NCBI GenBank assembly: GCA_021296265.1
Contig: JAGWAT010000018.1
Location: 1,558-41,942 of the forward strand
Source: Alphaproteobacteria bacterium
GTDB lineage: Bacteria; Pseudomonadota; Alphaproteobacteria; TMED109
Direction: 5' to 3'
DNA length: 40,385 nt
Shown here: positions 1-8,113 of the stretch, one piece after another
Layout: each line of letters starts with the position of its first letter
Numbering within the stretch: the stretch's first letter is position 1
Notes under the pieces: generated by a model
The model's input: the letters and a program-made list of their open reading frames with translations, nothing else
What the model was told of the DNA's origin: nothing
Databases searched by the model: none
Position numbers and translations under genes: made by a program

Positions 1-163
1 ACGCCTTGGCATGCTCGTAGACGCCTTCGAGGCGGTCGAGCCGCTCCGCGTCCCGGGCCAGCATCGCGACGTCGTAGCCTCCCTCGGCGAAGCGTCGGGC
101 AATCTCCGCTCCGGTGCCGTGCTCGGGTCCGACGCCGGTGACAAGACAAACAGGACGGGTCAT
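1..163 (-). CDS. Short-chain dehydrogenase/reductase, N-terminal fragment
   Basis: Only the first 54 codons lie in the window; the gene runs off the left edge. The translation begins MTRPVCLVTGVGPEHGTG and continues with an alanine-rich helix and a second strand (YDVAMLAR). This is the beta-alpha-beta dinucleotide fold of the SDR superfamily, with the glycine-rich TGxGxxxGTG loop near residues 9-18. The ATG overlaps the stop of the upstream glutathione-transferase gene by 4 bp (ATGA on the minus strand), so the two are probably co-translated. Substrate cannot be inferred because the catalytic Tyr-x-x-x-Lys region lies outside the window. Confidence 0.8.
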   Translation of the reverse strand, partial: MTRPVCLVTGVGPEHGTGAEIARRFAEGGYDVAMLARDAERLDRLEGVYEHAKA

Positions 164-1008
164 GAGGTACCTCCATTTACGTAGTCGGCGAGATCTGCCG
201 CGATGGCCGGTTGGGCGAGGAGGCGGCGGAAGTGGGCAAGGGCGTTCGGATAGGCGCCGGGTTGGACGATCGGCTCGTGGCCATGCTCGGTCAGCCAGTC
301 ATGGAAGCGGTGCTCACGTCGGAACTGGGCCAGGTCGCAGACGAACGCGACGTCCGCAATCGAGAGCTTGCCGCCCACGAGCCCGGCCGGCGCCTGGGCC
401 GCGGCCGCGTCGATCCCGGCCATGTAGAAGCCATAGGCATCGCGCATGCGCGCCGAGAGTTCGGTGCTGACGTCGCGGGCCTGGAGCGCCAGGAGATAGA
501 CCTGCGCTTCCCGGGCGAACACCAGCCCGGCGTCGAGAAAGCTGTCGATGCGCGACGCCTCCACGGGGTCGCGCCCGTACAGGTCGGCGTCGCCGGACCG
601 GGCCACCGCGCGGAGGATGCTGTTGGATTCGAAGATGCCAACCGTGCCGCTGGAGTCGAATGCCGCCGGCACGGTGCCGAACGGATGCGCCTCCAGGAAC
701 GCATCGGTCTTGTAGAGGGTGGCGCCAAAGCCGCGCCGCGCCGCCCGCGCATGCGGGCTGTCGGAACGGCGCTCGGACTCCGCCAGCGGACGGGCGTCGA
801 AGTCCCAGAGCCATTCGGCCAGGGCCTTGGGCCGGTCTCCGACGATCTCGATGTCCACGCCGCCGAGCCGCCCGGCAATCGTGGCTTTCCAGACCCGGGG
901 ATTGGGCAGATAGGAGAAGATGCGGAACTTGGGCACGATGGGTATGGCGCGCTCAGCGCGGGCCTTCCTCTGAATGAAGCGGACACCATACACACCGGCC
1001 GGGCGCAC
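160..1008 (-). CDS. Glutathione S-transferase family protein
   Basis: The N-terminal thioredoxin-like part (RIFSYLPNPRVWKATIAG, then TVPAAFD and the GSH-gamma-glutamyl-site-like FESNSILR) and an all-helical C-terminal half (SRIDSFLD, LSIADVAF) are typical of the GST superfamily, nearest in style to the EF1B-gamma N-terminal domain. The GST fold starts only around residue 27. The GTG at 1008 is the longest choice; a GTG at 936 just before the fold is an alternative, and neither has a convincing ribosome site. The gene overlaps the SDR downstream of it by 4 bp and is divergent from the dehydrogenase at 1069. Role is inferred: glutathione conjugation or isomerisation in the same catabolic cluster. 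Confidence 0.82.
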   Translation of the reverse strand: MRPAGVYGVRFIQRKARAERAIPIVPKFRIFSYLPNPRVWKATIAGRLGGVDIEIVGDRPKALAEWLWDFDARPLAESERRSDSPHARAARRGFGATLYKTDAFLEAHPFGTVPAAFDSSGTVGIFESNSILRAVARSGDADLYGRDPVEASRIDSFLDAGLVFAREAQVYLLALQARDVSTELSARMRDAYGFYMAGIDAAAAQAPAGLVGGKLSIADVAFVCDLAQFRREHRFHDWLTEHGHEPIVQPGAYPNALAHFRRLLAQPAIAADLADYVNGGTS

Positions 1009-1068
1009 TTCCCGCTGAACCAGCTACCCGACTAAGATCGGCGCTGGAAATTCTGCTAGGAGGGAAAC

Positions 1069-2049
1069 ATGGACATCACAGTAGTGGGGGCGGGAGCCAT
1101 GGGCGGCTCCTACGGCGGGCTGCTGGCGGCCGCTGGCAACCGGGTGCGCCTGATTGACACCTGGCAGGACCATGTCGACGCCATCAACCGAGACGGCTTG
1201 CGCGTCGACGGTGCCCACGGTGAACACCGGCTGCGGCTGGCGGCTGCCACGCAGCCGGACGCGAACGAAACCGCCGACATCGTGCTGCTGTTTACGGACA
1301 CGAACGGTACCGCCGACGCCGCGCGCACCATTGCCGGCATCCTGTCGCCGGCCGGCTTCGTGGTTACGTCCCAGAACGGGATCGGCAACGTCGAGACCCT
1401 CGAGGACGTCCTGGGCGAGGGCCGGGTGGTGGGCGGCTCGAGCATGTGCAGCGCCGCGACCATCGGGCCGGGACACGTGTCGCTGACGCATCTCGGACCG
1501 ACCTCCGTCGGCGAGGTCCGCGGCGGCTCGAGCGACCGCGTGGACGCCTTTCTGGCGGCTCTGGAAGACGCGGGATTTCCCTCGAAACCGGCACCAGACA
1601 TCATGGCCGAGATTTGGCAGAAGTTCGTCGTGAACTGCTCCGCCAACGCGGTGGCGGCCGTCACGGGGCTGCGCTCCGGCGAGTTCGTCGACATCCCGGA
1701 CCTGATGGACTACCGCGTTCGGGTTGTCGAGGAAGTCATGGCCGTCCTGGACGCCAAGGGCATCGCACTGCCAGACCCCGAGCTGATCAAGCGGATCTGC
1801 TCGGGCGGCCGCCGGATGAACCGCCCGTCGATGCTGCAGCACATCCGGATGGGTCGAAAGACCGAGATCGACACGCTCAACGGGGCGTTGGTACGCGAAG
1901 CCAAGGCTCTTGGGATCCCCGTGCCGTACAACGAAGCGCTGGTGGCGCTGCTGCGTGGGCGCGAACTCGCGCAAAGGCGCGCCGTGCATGAGCCTGATCT
2001 CGACTACGAAGCGTGGGAAGCCAGTTTCACGAACGCCGACGCGGCATGA
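1069..2049 (+). CDS. 2-dehydropantoate 2-reductase family (ApbA/PanE-like) dehydrogenase
   Basis: A 326-residue NADP-dependent reductase of the ketopantoate-reductase family. The N-terminal Rossmann loop GAGAMGG is at residues 7-13, the family motif SQNGIGN at 101-107, the catalytic-lysine helix at 182-190 (Lys185, Asn189), and the C-terminal substrate region has Ser254 and Glu266. An AGGAGG ribosome site sits just upstream of the ATG. It is the first gene of a three-gene unit with a GST and a CoA-transferase, joined by ATGA overlaps. This context, with no pan genes nearby, makes oxidation or reduction of another 2-keto or 3-hydroxy acid as likely as pantothenate synthesis, so no gene symbol is given. 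Confidence 0.88.
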   Translation: MDITVVGAGAMGGSYGGLLAAAGNRVRLIDTWQDHVDAINRDGLRVDGAHGEHRLRLAAATQPDANETADIVLLFTDTNGTADAARTIAGILSPAGFVVTSQNGIGNVETLEDVLGEGRVVGGSSMCSAATIGPGHVSLTHLGPTSVGEVRGGSSDRVDAFLAALEDAGFPSKPAPDIMAEIWQKFVVNCSANAVAAVTGLRSGEFVDIPDLMDYRVRVVEEVMAVLDAKGIALPDPELIKRICSGGRRMNRPSMLQHIRMGRKTEIDTLNGALVREAKALGIPVPYNEALVALLRGRELAQRRAVHEPDLDYEAWEASFTNADAA

Positions 2050-2705
2050 CCGAACTTGCGGTCACCGTCTGGGGGATCGGTTCCACGCGGACGTTTCGGG
2101 TCCACTGGACGGCTGCCGAGCTGGGGGTCCGGTGCGATGTCCAGCCCATCCGCTCCCGGACCGGCGAGACCCGGACCGACACGTACGGTCGTGTCAATCC
2201 CAAACGGAAGATCCCGACGCTGCAGCACGACGATTTCGTGCTGTCGGAGAGCGGGGCGATCATGGCTTATCTCACCCGGGTGTCGCCCGTGCCGCCGGGG
2301 TTCTTCGTGCCGCAGTGTGCGCGTGCTCAGGCCCGCCTTGACGAGTGGATGTCGTTTGCCAGCATGGAGCTCGACGCACACACCCTCTACCTGCTGCGCC
2401 GGCACCGCTACCTCCCCGAGATCTACGGTGAAGCACCGGAGGCGTGCGAGTCGGCCGTCGAGTATTTCTCCGTGCAGATCGGTGCGGTCGCCGACCGGGT
2501 CCCGGCGGGAGACGGGTACCTGCTCGGAGACTTCAGCATCGCCGACGTCCTGATGACGACCATTGTCGACTGGGCGGTCGCCTACGACATTGACCTGCCG
2601 AGCCGCCTGGTTGCCTACCGAGACTTCACGACCCGCCGCCCGGCCTACGAGGCGGCGTACCGGGTCAACTACCCGGAACGACTTGACAACGGGAAGACAG
2701 CATGA
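2046..2705 (+). CDS. Glutathione S-transferase family protein
   Basis: A 219-residue cytosolic-type GST. The thioredoxin-like N-terminus reads VTVWGIGSTRTFRVHW (substituting for the usual Ser/Tyr/Cys start region), followed by VNPKRKIPTLQHDD and LSESGAIMAYL (cis-Pro and gamma-glutamyl binding loop). The helical C-terminal domain has the N-capping motif FSIADVLM near residues 160-167. The start ATG overlaps the preceding stop by 4 bp and its own stop overlaps the next ATG by 4 bp, so it is translationally coupled on both sides. It is a distinct paralogue from the GST at 160-1008. Likely role, by inference: glutathione-dependent processing of an intermediate made or used by the neighbouring dehydrogenase and CoA-transferase. 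Confidence 0.87.
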   Translation: MTELAVTVWGIGSTRTFRVHWTAAELGVRCDVQPIRSRTGETRTDTYGRVNPKRKIPTLQHDDFVLSESGAIMAYLTRVSPVPPGFFVPQCARAQARLDEWMSFASMELDAHTLYLLRRHRYLPEIYGEAPEACESAVEYFSVQIGAVADRVPAGDGYLLGDFSIADVLMTTIVDWAVAYDIDLPSRLVAYRDFTTRRPAYEAAYRVNYPERLDNGKTA

Positions 2706-3916
2706 CCGGACCCCTCGACGGCATCCGCGTTCTCGACCTGACCGCGATGGTCTCGGGTCCGGTGGCCACCATGATGCTGGCCGATCAGGGTGCCGACGTG
2801 ATCAAGATCGAGCCGCCGGGCGGCGAACTGATGCGCAATGTCGGTATCAACAACCGGGGGATGACGTCGTCGTTCCTTTCCTGCAACCGTAGCAAGCGCT
2901 CGCTGGCAATCGACCTCAAGGCACCGGCGGGTCTCGCCGTCGTCCGGAAGCTCGTCGGCACCGCCGACGTCCTCGTGCAGAATTTCCGCCCGGGCGCGAT
3001 CGAGCGGATGGGGCTGGGGGAGGAGGCGGTGCGCGCGATCCAGCCGGGCATCGTCTACGTCTCGATCAGCGGCTTCGGAGAGAGCGGCCCCTATGCGGGC
3101 CAGCGCGTATACGACCCCGTGATTCAGGCCCTGTGCGGCCTCGCCGAGATCCAGTCCGATCGCAAGACCGGCACCCCGCGGATGGTGCGCACCATTGTTC
3201 CGGACAAGACGACTGCCGTCACCGCAGCACAGGCGATCACGGCCGCGCTGCTGTCGCGCGAACGCACAGGTCGCGCGCAGCACGTGCGGCTGTCCATGCT
3301 CGACACCATGGTGGCGTATCTCTGGCCCGAGAGCATGTCCGCGCTCAACTTCGTGGGCCGCGAGGGTGATCCGGCCCGGGGCCAGATGGGCCTGGACCTG
3401 ATCTACCGGACGCAGGATGGGTACATCACGGCCGGCGCAGTGACCGATGCGGAGTGGGCCGGCATGTGCGATGCCCTTGACCGCCCGGACCTGGTGGAGG
3501 ATGCGCGCTTCCGCACGCCGGGCGACCGGTTCCGGAATTCGGCGGAGCGCCGGGAAATCACGGCCGAAGAAATTGCCAAGCATGCTTCGGCTGACCTGAT
3601 CGCCCGACTGCGGGCGCACCAAGTGCCGTGCGCGCCGATCTTGAGCCGGATGGATGTGCTGGAGAACGACCAGGTCGCGGAGAACCGGATCATCGAAGTG
3701 CATCAGGACCCGATTCTTGGTCCCGTGCGCCAGCCGAGGCCGGCCGCCCGCTTCGCCGAGACTCCGGCACGAATTCGCCGCATGGCCCCGTTCCTCGGGG
3801 CTGACAACGGCGACATTCTCGGGGAGCTGGGGTACGGGGAGGAAGAGATCCGGAAGCTCGCCGACGATGGCGTGCTGGTGGCCAGCCCGCCGGAGCCGGA
3901 GGCCGCGGCCAGCTGA
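2702..3916 (+). CDS. CaiB/BaiF family (class III) CoA-transferase
   Basis: A 404-residue class III CoA-transferase, the family that moves CoA between carboxylic acids (formyl-CoA:oxalate, carnitine-CoA and relatives). Visible landmarks are the opening LDGIRVLDLT, the CoA-binding region ADVIKIEPPGG, NRSKRSLAIDL, the family signature LVQNFRPGAIERMGLG, and Asp168 in VPDKTTAV, which aligns with the acyl-bearing Asp169 of formyl-CoA transferase. It is the third gene of the unit that begins at 1069, overlapping the GST by 4 bp. Substrate is unknown. The facing acyl-CoA synthetase is a separate, convergent unit. Confidence 0.92.
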   Translation: MTGPLDGIRVLDLTAMVSGPVATMMLADQGADVIKIEPPGGELMRNVGINNRGMTSSFLSCNRSKRSLAIDLKAPAGLAVVRKLVGTADVLVQNFRPGAIERMGLGEEAVRAIQPGIVYVSISGFGESGPYAGQRVYDPVIQALCGLAEIQSDRKTGTPRMVRTIVPDKTTAVTAAQAITAALLSRERTGRAQHVRLSMLDTMVAYLWPESMSALNFVGREGDPARGQMGLDLIYRTQDGYITAGAVTDAEWAGMCDALDRPDLVEDARFRTPGDRFRNSAERREITAEEIAKHASADLIARLRAHQVPCAPILSRMDVLENDQVAENRIIEVHQDPILGPVRQPRPAARFAETPARIRRMAPFLGADNGDILGELGYGEEEIRKLADDGVLVASPPEPEAAAS

Positions 3917-3925
3917 TCCGGTTGA

Positions 3926-3942
3926 CGGCGGCGCAGCCGCCG
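3926..3942. terminator. Hairpin between convergent genes
   Basis: CGGCGGC and GCCGCCG form a perfect 7-bp stem around a GCA loop, 10 bp after the CoA-transferase stop and 11 bp before the fadD-like stop. The position suits a bidirectional terminator, but there is no T-tract on either side. Confidence 0.4.
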
Positions 3943-3952
3943 GCCCGGGGCG

Positions 3953-5662
3953 TTACCCTCGCTGGGCCGCTTCCTCGGCGACCAGTTCCTTCTTGGAGAG
4001 TTTCCCGATCATCGTCTTCGGGAGCTCGGCACGGAATTCGATGTGTTTCGGCATCTCGTGCCGGCCGAGCTTGTCCTTGAGAAAGGCCAGGAGCTCGTCG
4101 GCGTCGAGACGGCTGCCGTCCTTAAGCTTGATGAACGCCTTGACGGCTTCGCCGGTGTAGTCGTCGGGGATTCCGATCACCGTGACCTCATCCACCGCCG
4201 GGTGCCGGTAGATCCCTTCTTCGACATTGCGCGGGAACACGTTGAACCCGCTCACGAGGATCAGGTCCTTCATCCGGTCGATGATGAAGAGGTACCCGTC
4301 GTCATCGAGATAGCCCACGTCGCCGGTGCGGAGCCTGTCCGCCACAATGGTCTCGGCGGTCGCCTCCTCGCGCCCCCAATAGCCCTTCATGACCTGTGGT
4401 CCCGAAATACAGATTTCGCCCGGCTCACCCTGGGGAAGCGGCTTCTGCGGATCGTCCTTGTCAACGATCGTGATCGTGGTCGCTGGCAGCGGCATCCCGA
4501 CGGATCCCTCCTTGCCTGGCGCACCGATCGGATTCGCGGTCGCCATCGGCGAGCACTCGGTCAGGCCATAGCCTTCGACAAGCGTGCAGCCCGAAAGTTT
4601 CTCGAAGCGCTGTTTGACTTCCATCGGCAACGGCGCCCCGCCCGCCATGCAGGTCTTGATGGAGGTGAGATCGAAGCGCCGGATCTTCGGATGGTTGATG
4701 ATGGCCATGTACATGGTCGGCACACCCGGAAACAGCGTCGGTTTCTTCCTGGCTATGTCCTTGAGGACGGCGTCGAGCTCGAAGCGCGGATGCATGACGA
4801 TGGAACCGCCGACGGCCAGCGTCAGCCCCATGACGACCGTCATGGCGAACACGTGGAAGAAGGGGAGCACGCCCATCATGCGTTCCTGGCCCGGTTGCAC
4901 GTCCTGGTTCCAGAGCAGCGCCTGTTGAATGTTGGTGTAGATGTTGGCGTGCGTCAGCATGGCGCCTTTCGAGATGCCGGTCGTCCCGCCGGTGTATTGC
5001 AGGACAGCGACGTCTTCGTCCGGCCGGATGTCGACGGGTGGGCACGGTGCCCGGGGGGCGACCAGCTCGCGGAAGGGGATGTGCATGTCGTCGGCTGCGA
5101 CGTCGGCGACCTCTCCACGCTTGAACAGCGAGAACAGGAGGTTCTTTGGGAAGGGCAGGACGTCCTGCAGGTCGCCGACGACGAGTTTCTGGACGCGGCT
5201 CTTCTGCAGTGCCGACGCCATCTTGGGATAAAGGGCCTTGAGGCTCAGCGTTACCATGATGGTGGTATCGGAATCCTCGATCTGGCGCAGCAGATCTTCC
5301 TCGGCATACAGTGGGCTGTAGTTCACGACGGTCCCGCCTGCCCGCAGAACGCCGAAATAGGCAATGACGAACTGCGGGCAGTTGGGCAGGAACAGCCCGA
5401 CTTTCACCCCCTTGTCGACGCCCAATGATCGGAACCCGGCAGCCGCGCGCTCGACCAGGGAGCCGAGTGCCGCGTAGGTGTAGGTCTTGCCCAGGAAGTC
5501 CAAGCATTCGTGCGAAGGGAAGCGGGCCACGGAATCGTCCAGCAGAGCGGAGACGGGACGGCCGGAGAACTCCGCCTTCCAGGACACGTGATCAGGGTAG
5601 GCGCGGAGCCATGGGTGCAGGTCTGTCACGGAAGGAGTTCCACGAAGAAGGTATTCACGCAA
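3953..5662 (-). CDS. fadD: Long-chain fatty acid--CoA ligase (acyl-CoA synthetase)
   Basis: An ANL-superfamily adenylate-forming enzyme of about 560 residues, close to the usual FadD length. It activates fatty acids to acyl-CoA for beta-oxidation or lipid synthesis. Motifs in order: P-loop YTGGTTGISKGA (residues 223-234), the linker FFHVFAM, GYGLTEC, RTGDVGYLDDDGYLFI, the FACS signature around DRMKDLILVSGFNVFPRN, and the C-terminal catalytic lysine in PKTMIGKLSKKEL. The start is uncertain: a TTG at 5662 opens the longest frame, and a GTG at 5629 is preceded by a weak GGA. A short inverted repeat lies just upstream. The symbol reflects family; the chain-length range is not known. Confidence 0.9.
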   Translation of the reverse strand: MREYLLRGTPSVTDLHPWLRAYPDHVSWKAEFSGRPVSALLDDSVARFPSHECLDFLGKTYTYAALGSLVERAAAGFRSLGVDKGVKVGLFLPNCPQFVIAYFGVLRAGGTVVNYSPLYAEEDLLRQIEDSDTTIMVTLSLKALYPKMASALQKSRVQKLVVGDLQDVLPFPKNLLFSLFKRGEVADVAADDMHIPFRELVAPRAPCPPVDIRPDEDVAVLQYTGGTTGISKGAMLTHANIYTNIQQALLWNQDVQPGQERMMGVLPFFHVFAMTVVMGLTLAVGGSIVMHPRFELDAVLKDIARKKPTLFPGVPTMYMAIINHPKIRRFDLTSIKTCMAGGAPLPMEVKQRFEKLSGCTLVEGYGLTECSPMATANPIGAPGKEGSVGMPLPATTITIVDKDDPQKPLPQGEPGEICISGPQVMKGYWGREEATAETIVADRLRTGDVGYLDDDGYLFIIDRMKDLILVSGFNVFPRNVEEGIYRHPAVDEVTVIGIPDDYTGEAVKAFIKLKDGSRLDADELLAFLKDKLGRHEMPKHIEFRAELPKTMIGKLSKKELVAEEAAQRG

Positions 5663-5665
5663 AGA

Positions 5666-5689
5666 CTACCCGTAATTTGCCACGGGTAG
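5666..5689. promoter_or_regulatory. Inverted repeat upstream of the acyl-CoA synthetase
   Basis: CTACCCGT and ACGGGTAG form perfect 8-bp arms separated by 8 bases, 4 bp upstream of the TTG start or 37 bp upstream of the GTG start. The size and placement suit an operator for a TetR- or GntR-type fatty-acid regulator, but no regulator gene is adjacent. The rest of 5690-5879 shows no feature. Confidence 0.35.
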
Positions 5690-5879
5690 CGAGCGCGGGC
5701 GACGGGTCCGCGCCGACCTGACGCGGGAGTCGGGTGATGGGCCATGGGCCCGCTTGGCGGACAGCTTGGCTCCGACGGCATCGGATGGTTCCGCCGCGGT
5801 GCCCTGAGCTGCCTCGCGACGGACGAATGCGTCGGGCGGGATTTCTTGGGCGTCGCGGCCGGCGGTGCGGGTGCCCGCG

Positions 5880-6404
5880 TCACGCGTCCAATGCAAGCAT
5901 CATGAAGATGCTATTGGGATCAGGAACATAATCGGCAAAGGGTTCGCATTCGACGAAACCGTGTTTGCGGTAGAGCGCCCGCGCAGGGTCGAAGTATGAC
6001 CACGAGCCGGTTTCGAGACTGAGGCGCCGCGCGCCGCGCCGGCGCGCGGCATCGATGATGTGACGCAGCAGGGCGCTCGCGATGCCGGTTCGCCGACTGG
6101 CACCGATCGTGTGCATCGACTTGATCTCGAAGTGGTCGTCTGGCAGCCGCTTCAGTGCGCCGATCGCCAGAAGCTCGCCGTTTCGCCACACCGACCAGAA
6201 GTCGATGTCGGGCGCCTGTAGCCCCTGCAGGTCGAGCGCATGCGCGCTGCCGCGCGCAGTTTCGGCGCGAGCCTGACGAAGGTGCGTCTGGAGCAGTTCC
6301 CGAACCGGTGGGTCGTCCAGCCCGCCGGACCGGATATCGATCGCACCGGGCTCGCTGCTGGCGGAATGCGTCGTCGCGGTGAGCGGGGGCGGGTATTCGG
6401 GCAT
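5880..6404 (-). CDS. GNAT family N-acetyltransferase
   Basis: A 174-residue acetyl-CoA-dependent N-acetyltransferase. The GNAT core is clear: substrate strand DFWSVWRNGELLAIGALKR, then FEIKSMHTI, the acetyl-CoA pyrophosphate loop ASRRTGIASALLRHIIDAAR (motif A, Q/RxxGxA type), LSLETGSW and the motif-B helix ALYRKHGFVECEPF. The layout resembles the YsnE/PaiA-like branch of small-molecule acetyltransferases. The ATG at 6404 is the most plausible start; upstream codons in frame are low-complexity and carry no family similarity. It stands alone between the acyl-CoA synthetase and a divergent acyltransferase. The acceptor is unknown. Confidence 0.85.
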   Translation of the reverse strand: MPEYPPPLTATTHSASSEPGAIDIRSGGLDDPPVRELLQTHLRQARAETARGSAHALDLQGLQAPDIDFWSVWRNGELLAIGALKRLPDDHFEIKSMHTIGASRRTGIASALLRHIIDAARRRGARRLSLETGSWSYFDPARALYRKHGFVECEPFADYVPDPNSIFMMLALDA

Positions 6405-6613
6405 GAATCGGGGAACGGGGAAGGGCGCTGCTTTGGATCCGCGCACAAGCCGTCGCCGGTCTTGAGGGCACGAGGATAGCCGTGTGACTCCGCGGGCGCT
6501 TCTCATTGCGCCGCTTGCCAGCTTGTCGCAGATTCGTTCTGGCATGCTGGGCCGAAGCGCTGGCGGGACAAACGAATGCGTTGGATCAGGCCCGTCGAGT
6601 CGGCGGGCGCGGC

Positions 6614-8056
6614 ATGACGGTTGCAGATGGAGTGACGCTGCCATTGTGGCTGGTGGCCGCGGGGGCGGTACTTGCAGTCTGGTCGATTATTGACCGGATG
6701 CTGGTCCCCAGCGTTCGCTGGTTTGTCCGCCGCCGGCTCAATCGCGTGATTGAAGACCTCAACACACGATTACAGTTCCAGATCCCCCGCCTCGCGAGAA
6801 CCAGACGCCAGGTCCTGATCGACCGGCTGACCTACGACCCCGAAGTATTGGAGGCAGTCGATCAGCAGGCATCCACCGCGGGCACGCCGCGGGACGTCTT
6901 GCTCGCGGAGGCAGCACGCTACGCACGCGAGATCGTGCCATCGTTCAATGCCTACGCGTACTTTCGCGTTGGCCACTACCTCGCCCGGCAGGTCATCCGG
7001 CTGCTTTATCGCGTGCGACTCGGCTCGACCAACGAAGACGCCCTCTCGGCGATTGATCCCAAGTCCAGCATCGTGTTCGTGATCAACCACCGCAGCAACA
7101 TGGATTACCTGATTCTCGCCTACATGGTGGCGAATCGGTCGGCCCTGAGCTATGCGGTCGGCGAATGGGCGCGGATCTGGCCGCTCCAGACATTGATCCG
7201 GACCCTCGGCGCATACTTCGTCCGGCGAGGCTCCGGAAACGCTCTCTACCGGAAGGTGCTGGCGCGGTACGTTCAGTTCGCCACCGCCGGGGGGGTTGCG
7301 CAAGCGGTGTTCCCGGAGGGAGGACTGAGCCGTGACGGGCGCCTCCGGACGCCGAAACTTGGCCTGATCAAGTACATGGTGTCGGAGTTTGATCCGGATG
7401 GCGAGCGCGACCTGGTGTTCGTGCCCGTCGGTATCAACTACGACCGTGTCCTCGAAGACCGCTCCCTGATCCGCACCCTTGATCCCGATGCTGTCCGACG
7501 GAGCCGCGGCTTCATCGTCCGGACGCTGTTGACTTGGGTAGGTCACAATGTCTGGTTGATGCTCAGCGGCCGCTGGTATCGATTTGGCTACGCTTGCCTG
7601 AACTTCGGCCAGCCCTTGTCGATGCGTGCGTACGTCCGTGATCACGACATCGAATTTGGATCAGGCGACGCGGGCGCGCGCGAGGAGGCGCTTCGAGCAT
7701 TAGGCGCGCGATTGCTGGAAGCGGTGGCACGCTGCATCCCCGTCACGCCGGTTGCCATCGTTGCGACGGTGTTCGCGGAGAATCCGACGAAGGCGATGAG
7801 CGAGCTGGAGATCAAGGCGCGGGCACAGCGGCTGATCGAAGCGCTGGAGCGTCGTCAGGCCTACGTTCATGTCCCGCGCGCGGACCGGGACTACGCTGTC
7901 ACGGTGGGTCTGCGCATGCTCACGCTGCGGCACCTCGTGACGATGTCGGAACGGCTGTACCGTGCGAGTGACGGCGCATCGGGCCTGCTTGCCTACTACG
8001 CCAATTCCATCGAGCATTTCGTCCCCGGCGATTCGCGTCGGCACGCTGGCGGCTGA
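6614..8056 (+). CDS. Glycerol-3-phosphate acyltransferase family protein (PlsB-like, short form)
   Basis: About 480 residues with the four acyltransferase blocks of the GPAT/DHAPAT branch: block I NHRSNMDYL (HX4D catalytic pair), block II LGAYFVRRGSGN, block III FPEGGLSRDGRLRTPK and block IV FVPVGINYDRVLED. An N-terminal hydrophobic segment (residues 9-28) would anchor it to the inner membrane, where it would acylate sn-glycerol-3-phosphate at position 1. E. coli PlsB is about 800 residues; this form lacks most of the N-terminal part. The ATG at 6614 is chosen because the preceding in-frame codons carry no family similarity; no good ribosome site is visible. It could instead act on another lysophospholipid acceptor. 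Confidence 0.83.
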   Translation: MTVADGVTLPLWLVAAGAVLAVWSIIDRMLVPSVRWFVRRRLNRVIEDLNTRLQFQIPRLARTRRQVLIDRLTYDPEVLEAVDQQASTAGTPRDVLLAEAARYAREIVPSFNAYAYFRVGHYLARQVIRLLYRVRLGSTNEDALSAIDPKSSIVFVINHRSNMDYLILAYMVANRSALSYAVGEWARIWPLQTLIRTLGAYFVRRGSGNALYRKVLARYVQFATAGGVAQAVFPEGGLSRDGRLRTPKLGLIKYMVSEFDPDGERDLVFVPVGINYDRVLEDRSLIRTLDPDAVRRSRGFIVRTLLTWVGHNVWLMLSGRWYRFGYACLNFGQPLSMRAYVRDHDIEFGSGDAGAREEALRALGARLLEAVARCIPVTPVAIVATVFAENPTKAMSELEIKARAQRLIEALERRQAYVHVPRADRDYAVTVGLRMLTLRHLVTMSERLYRASDGASGLLAYYANSIEHFVPGDSRRHAGG

Positions 8057-8113
8057 ACGCGGAGCTGCCACGTGGCGGTCTGCCGGGGGCGGACCGTCGA
8101 GCCGGGACGGCAG

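Noticed and set aside
4043-5428. A 461-codon plus-strand frame opposite the acyl-CoA synthetase
   Set aside because: The minus-strand product has every ANL motif; the opposite frame is His/Asp/Arg-rich with no family features.
5690-5879. A possible small gene between the acyl-CoA synthetase and the GNAT gene
   Set aside because: Short open frames here are Pro/Arg/Ala-rich in all frames, without ribosome sites or family similarity.
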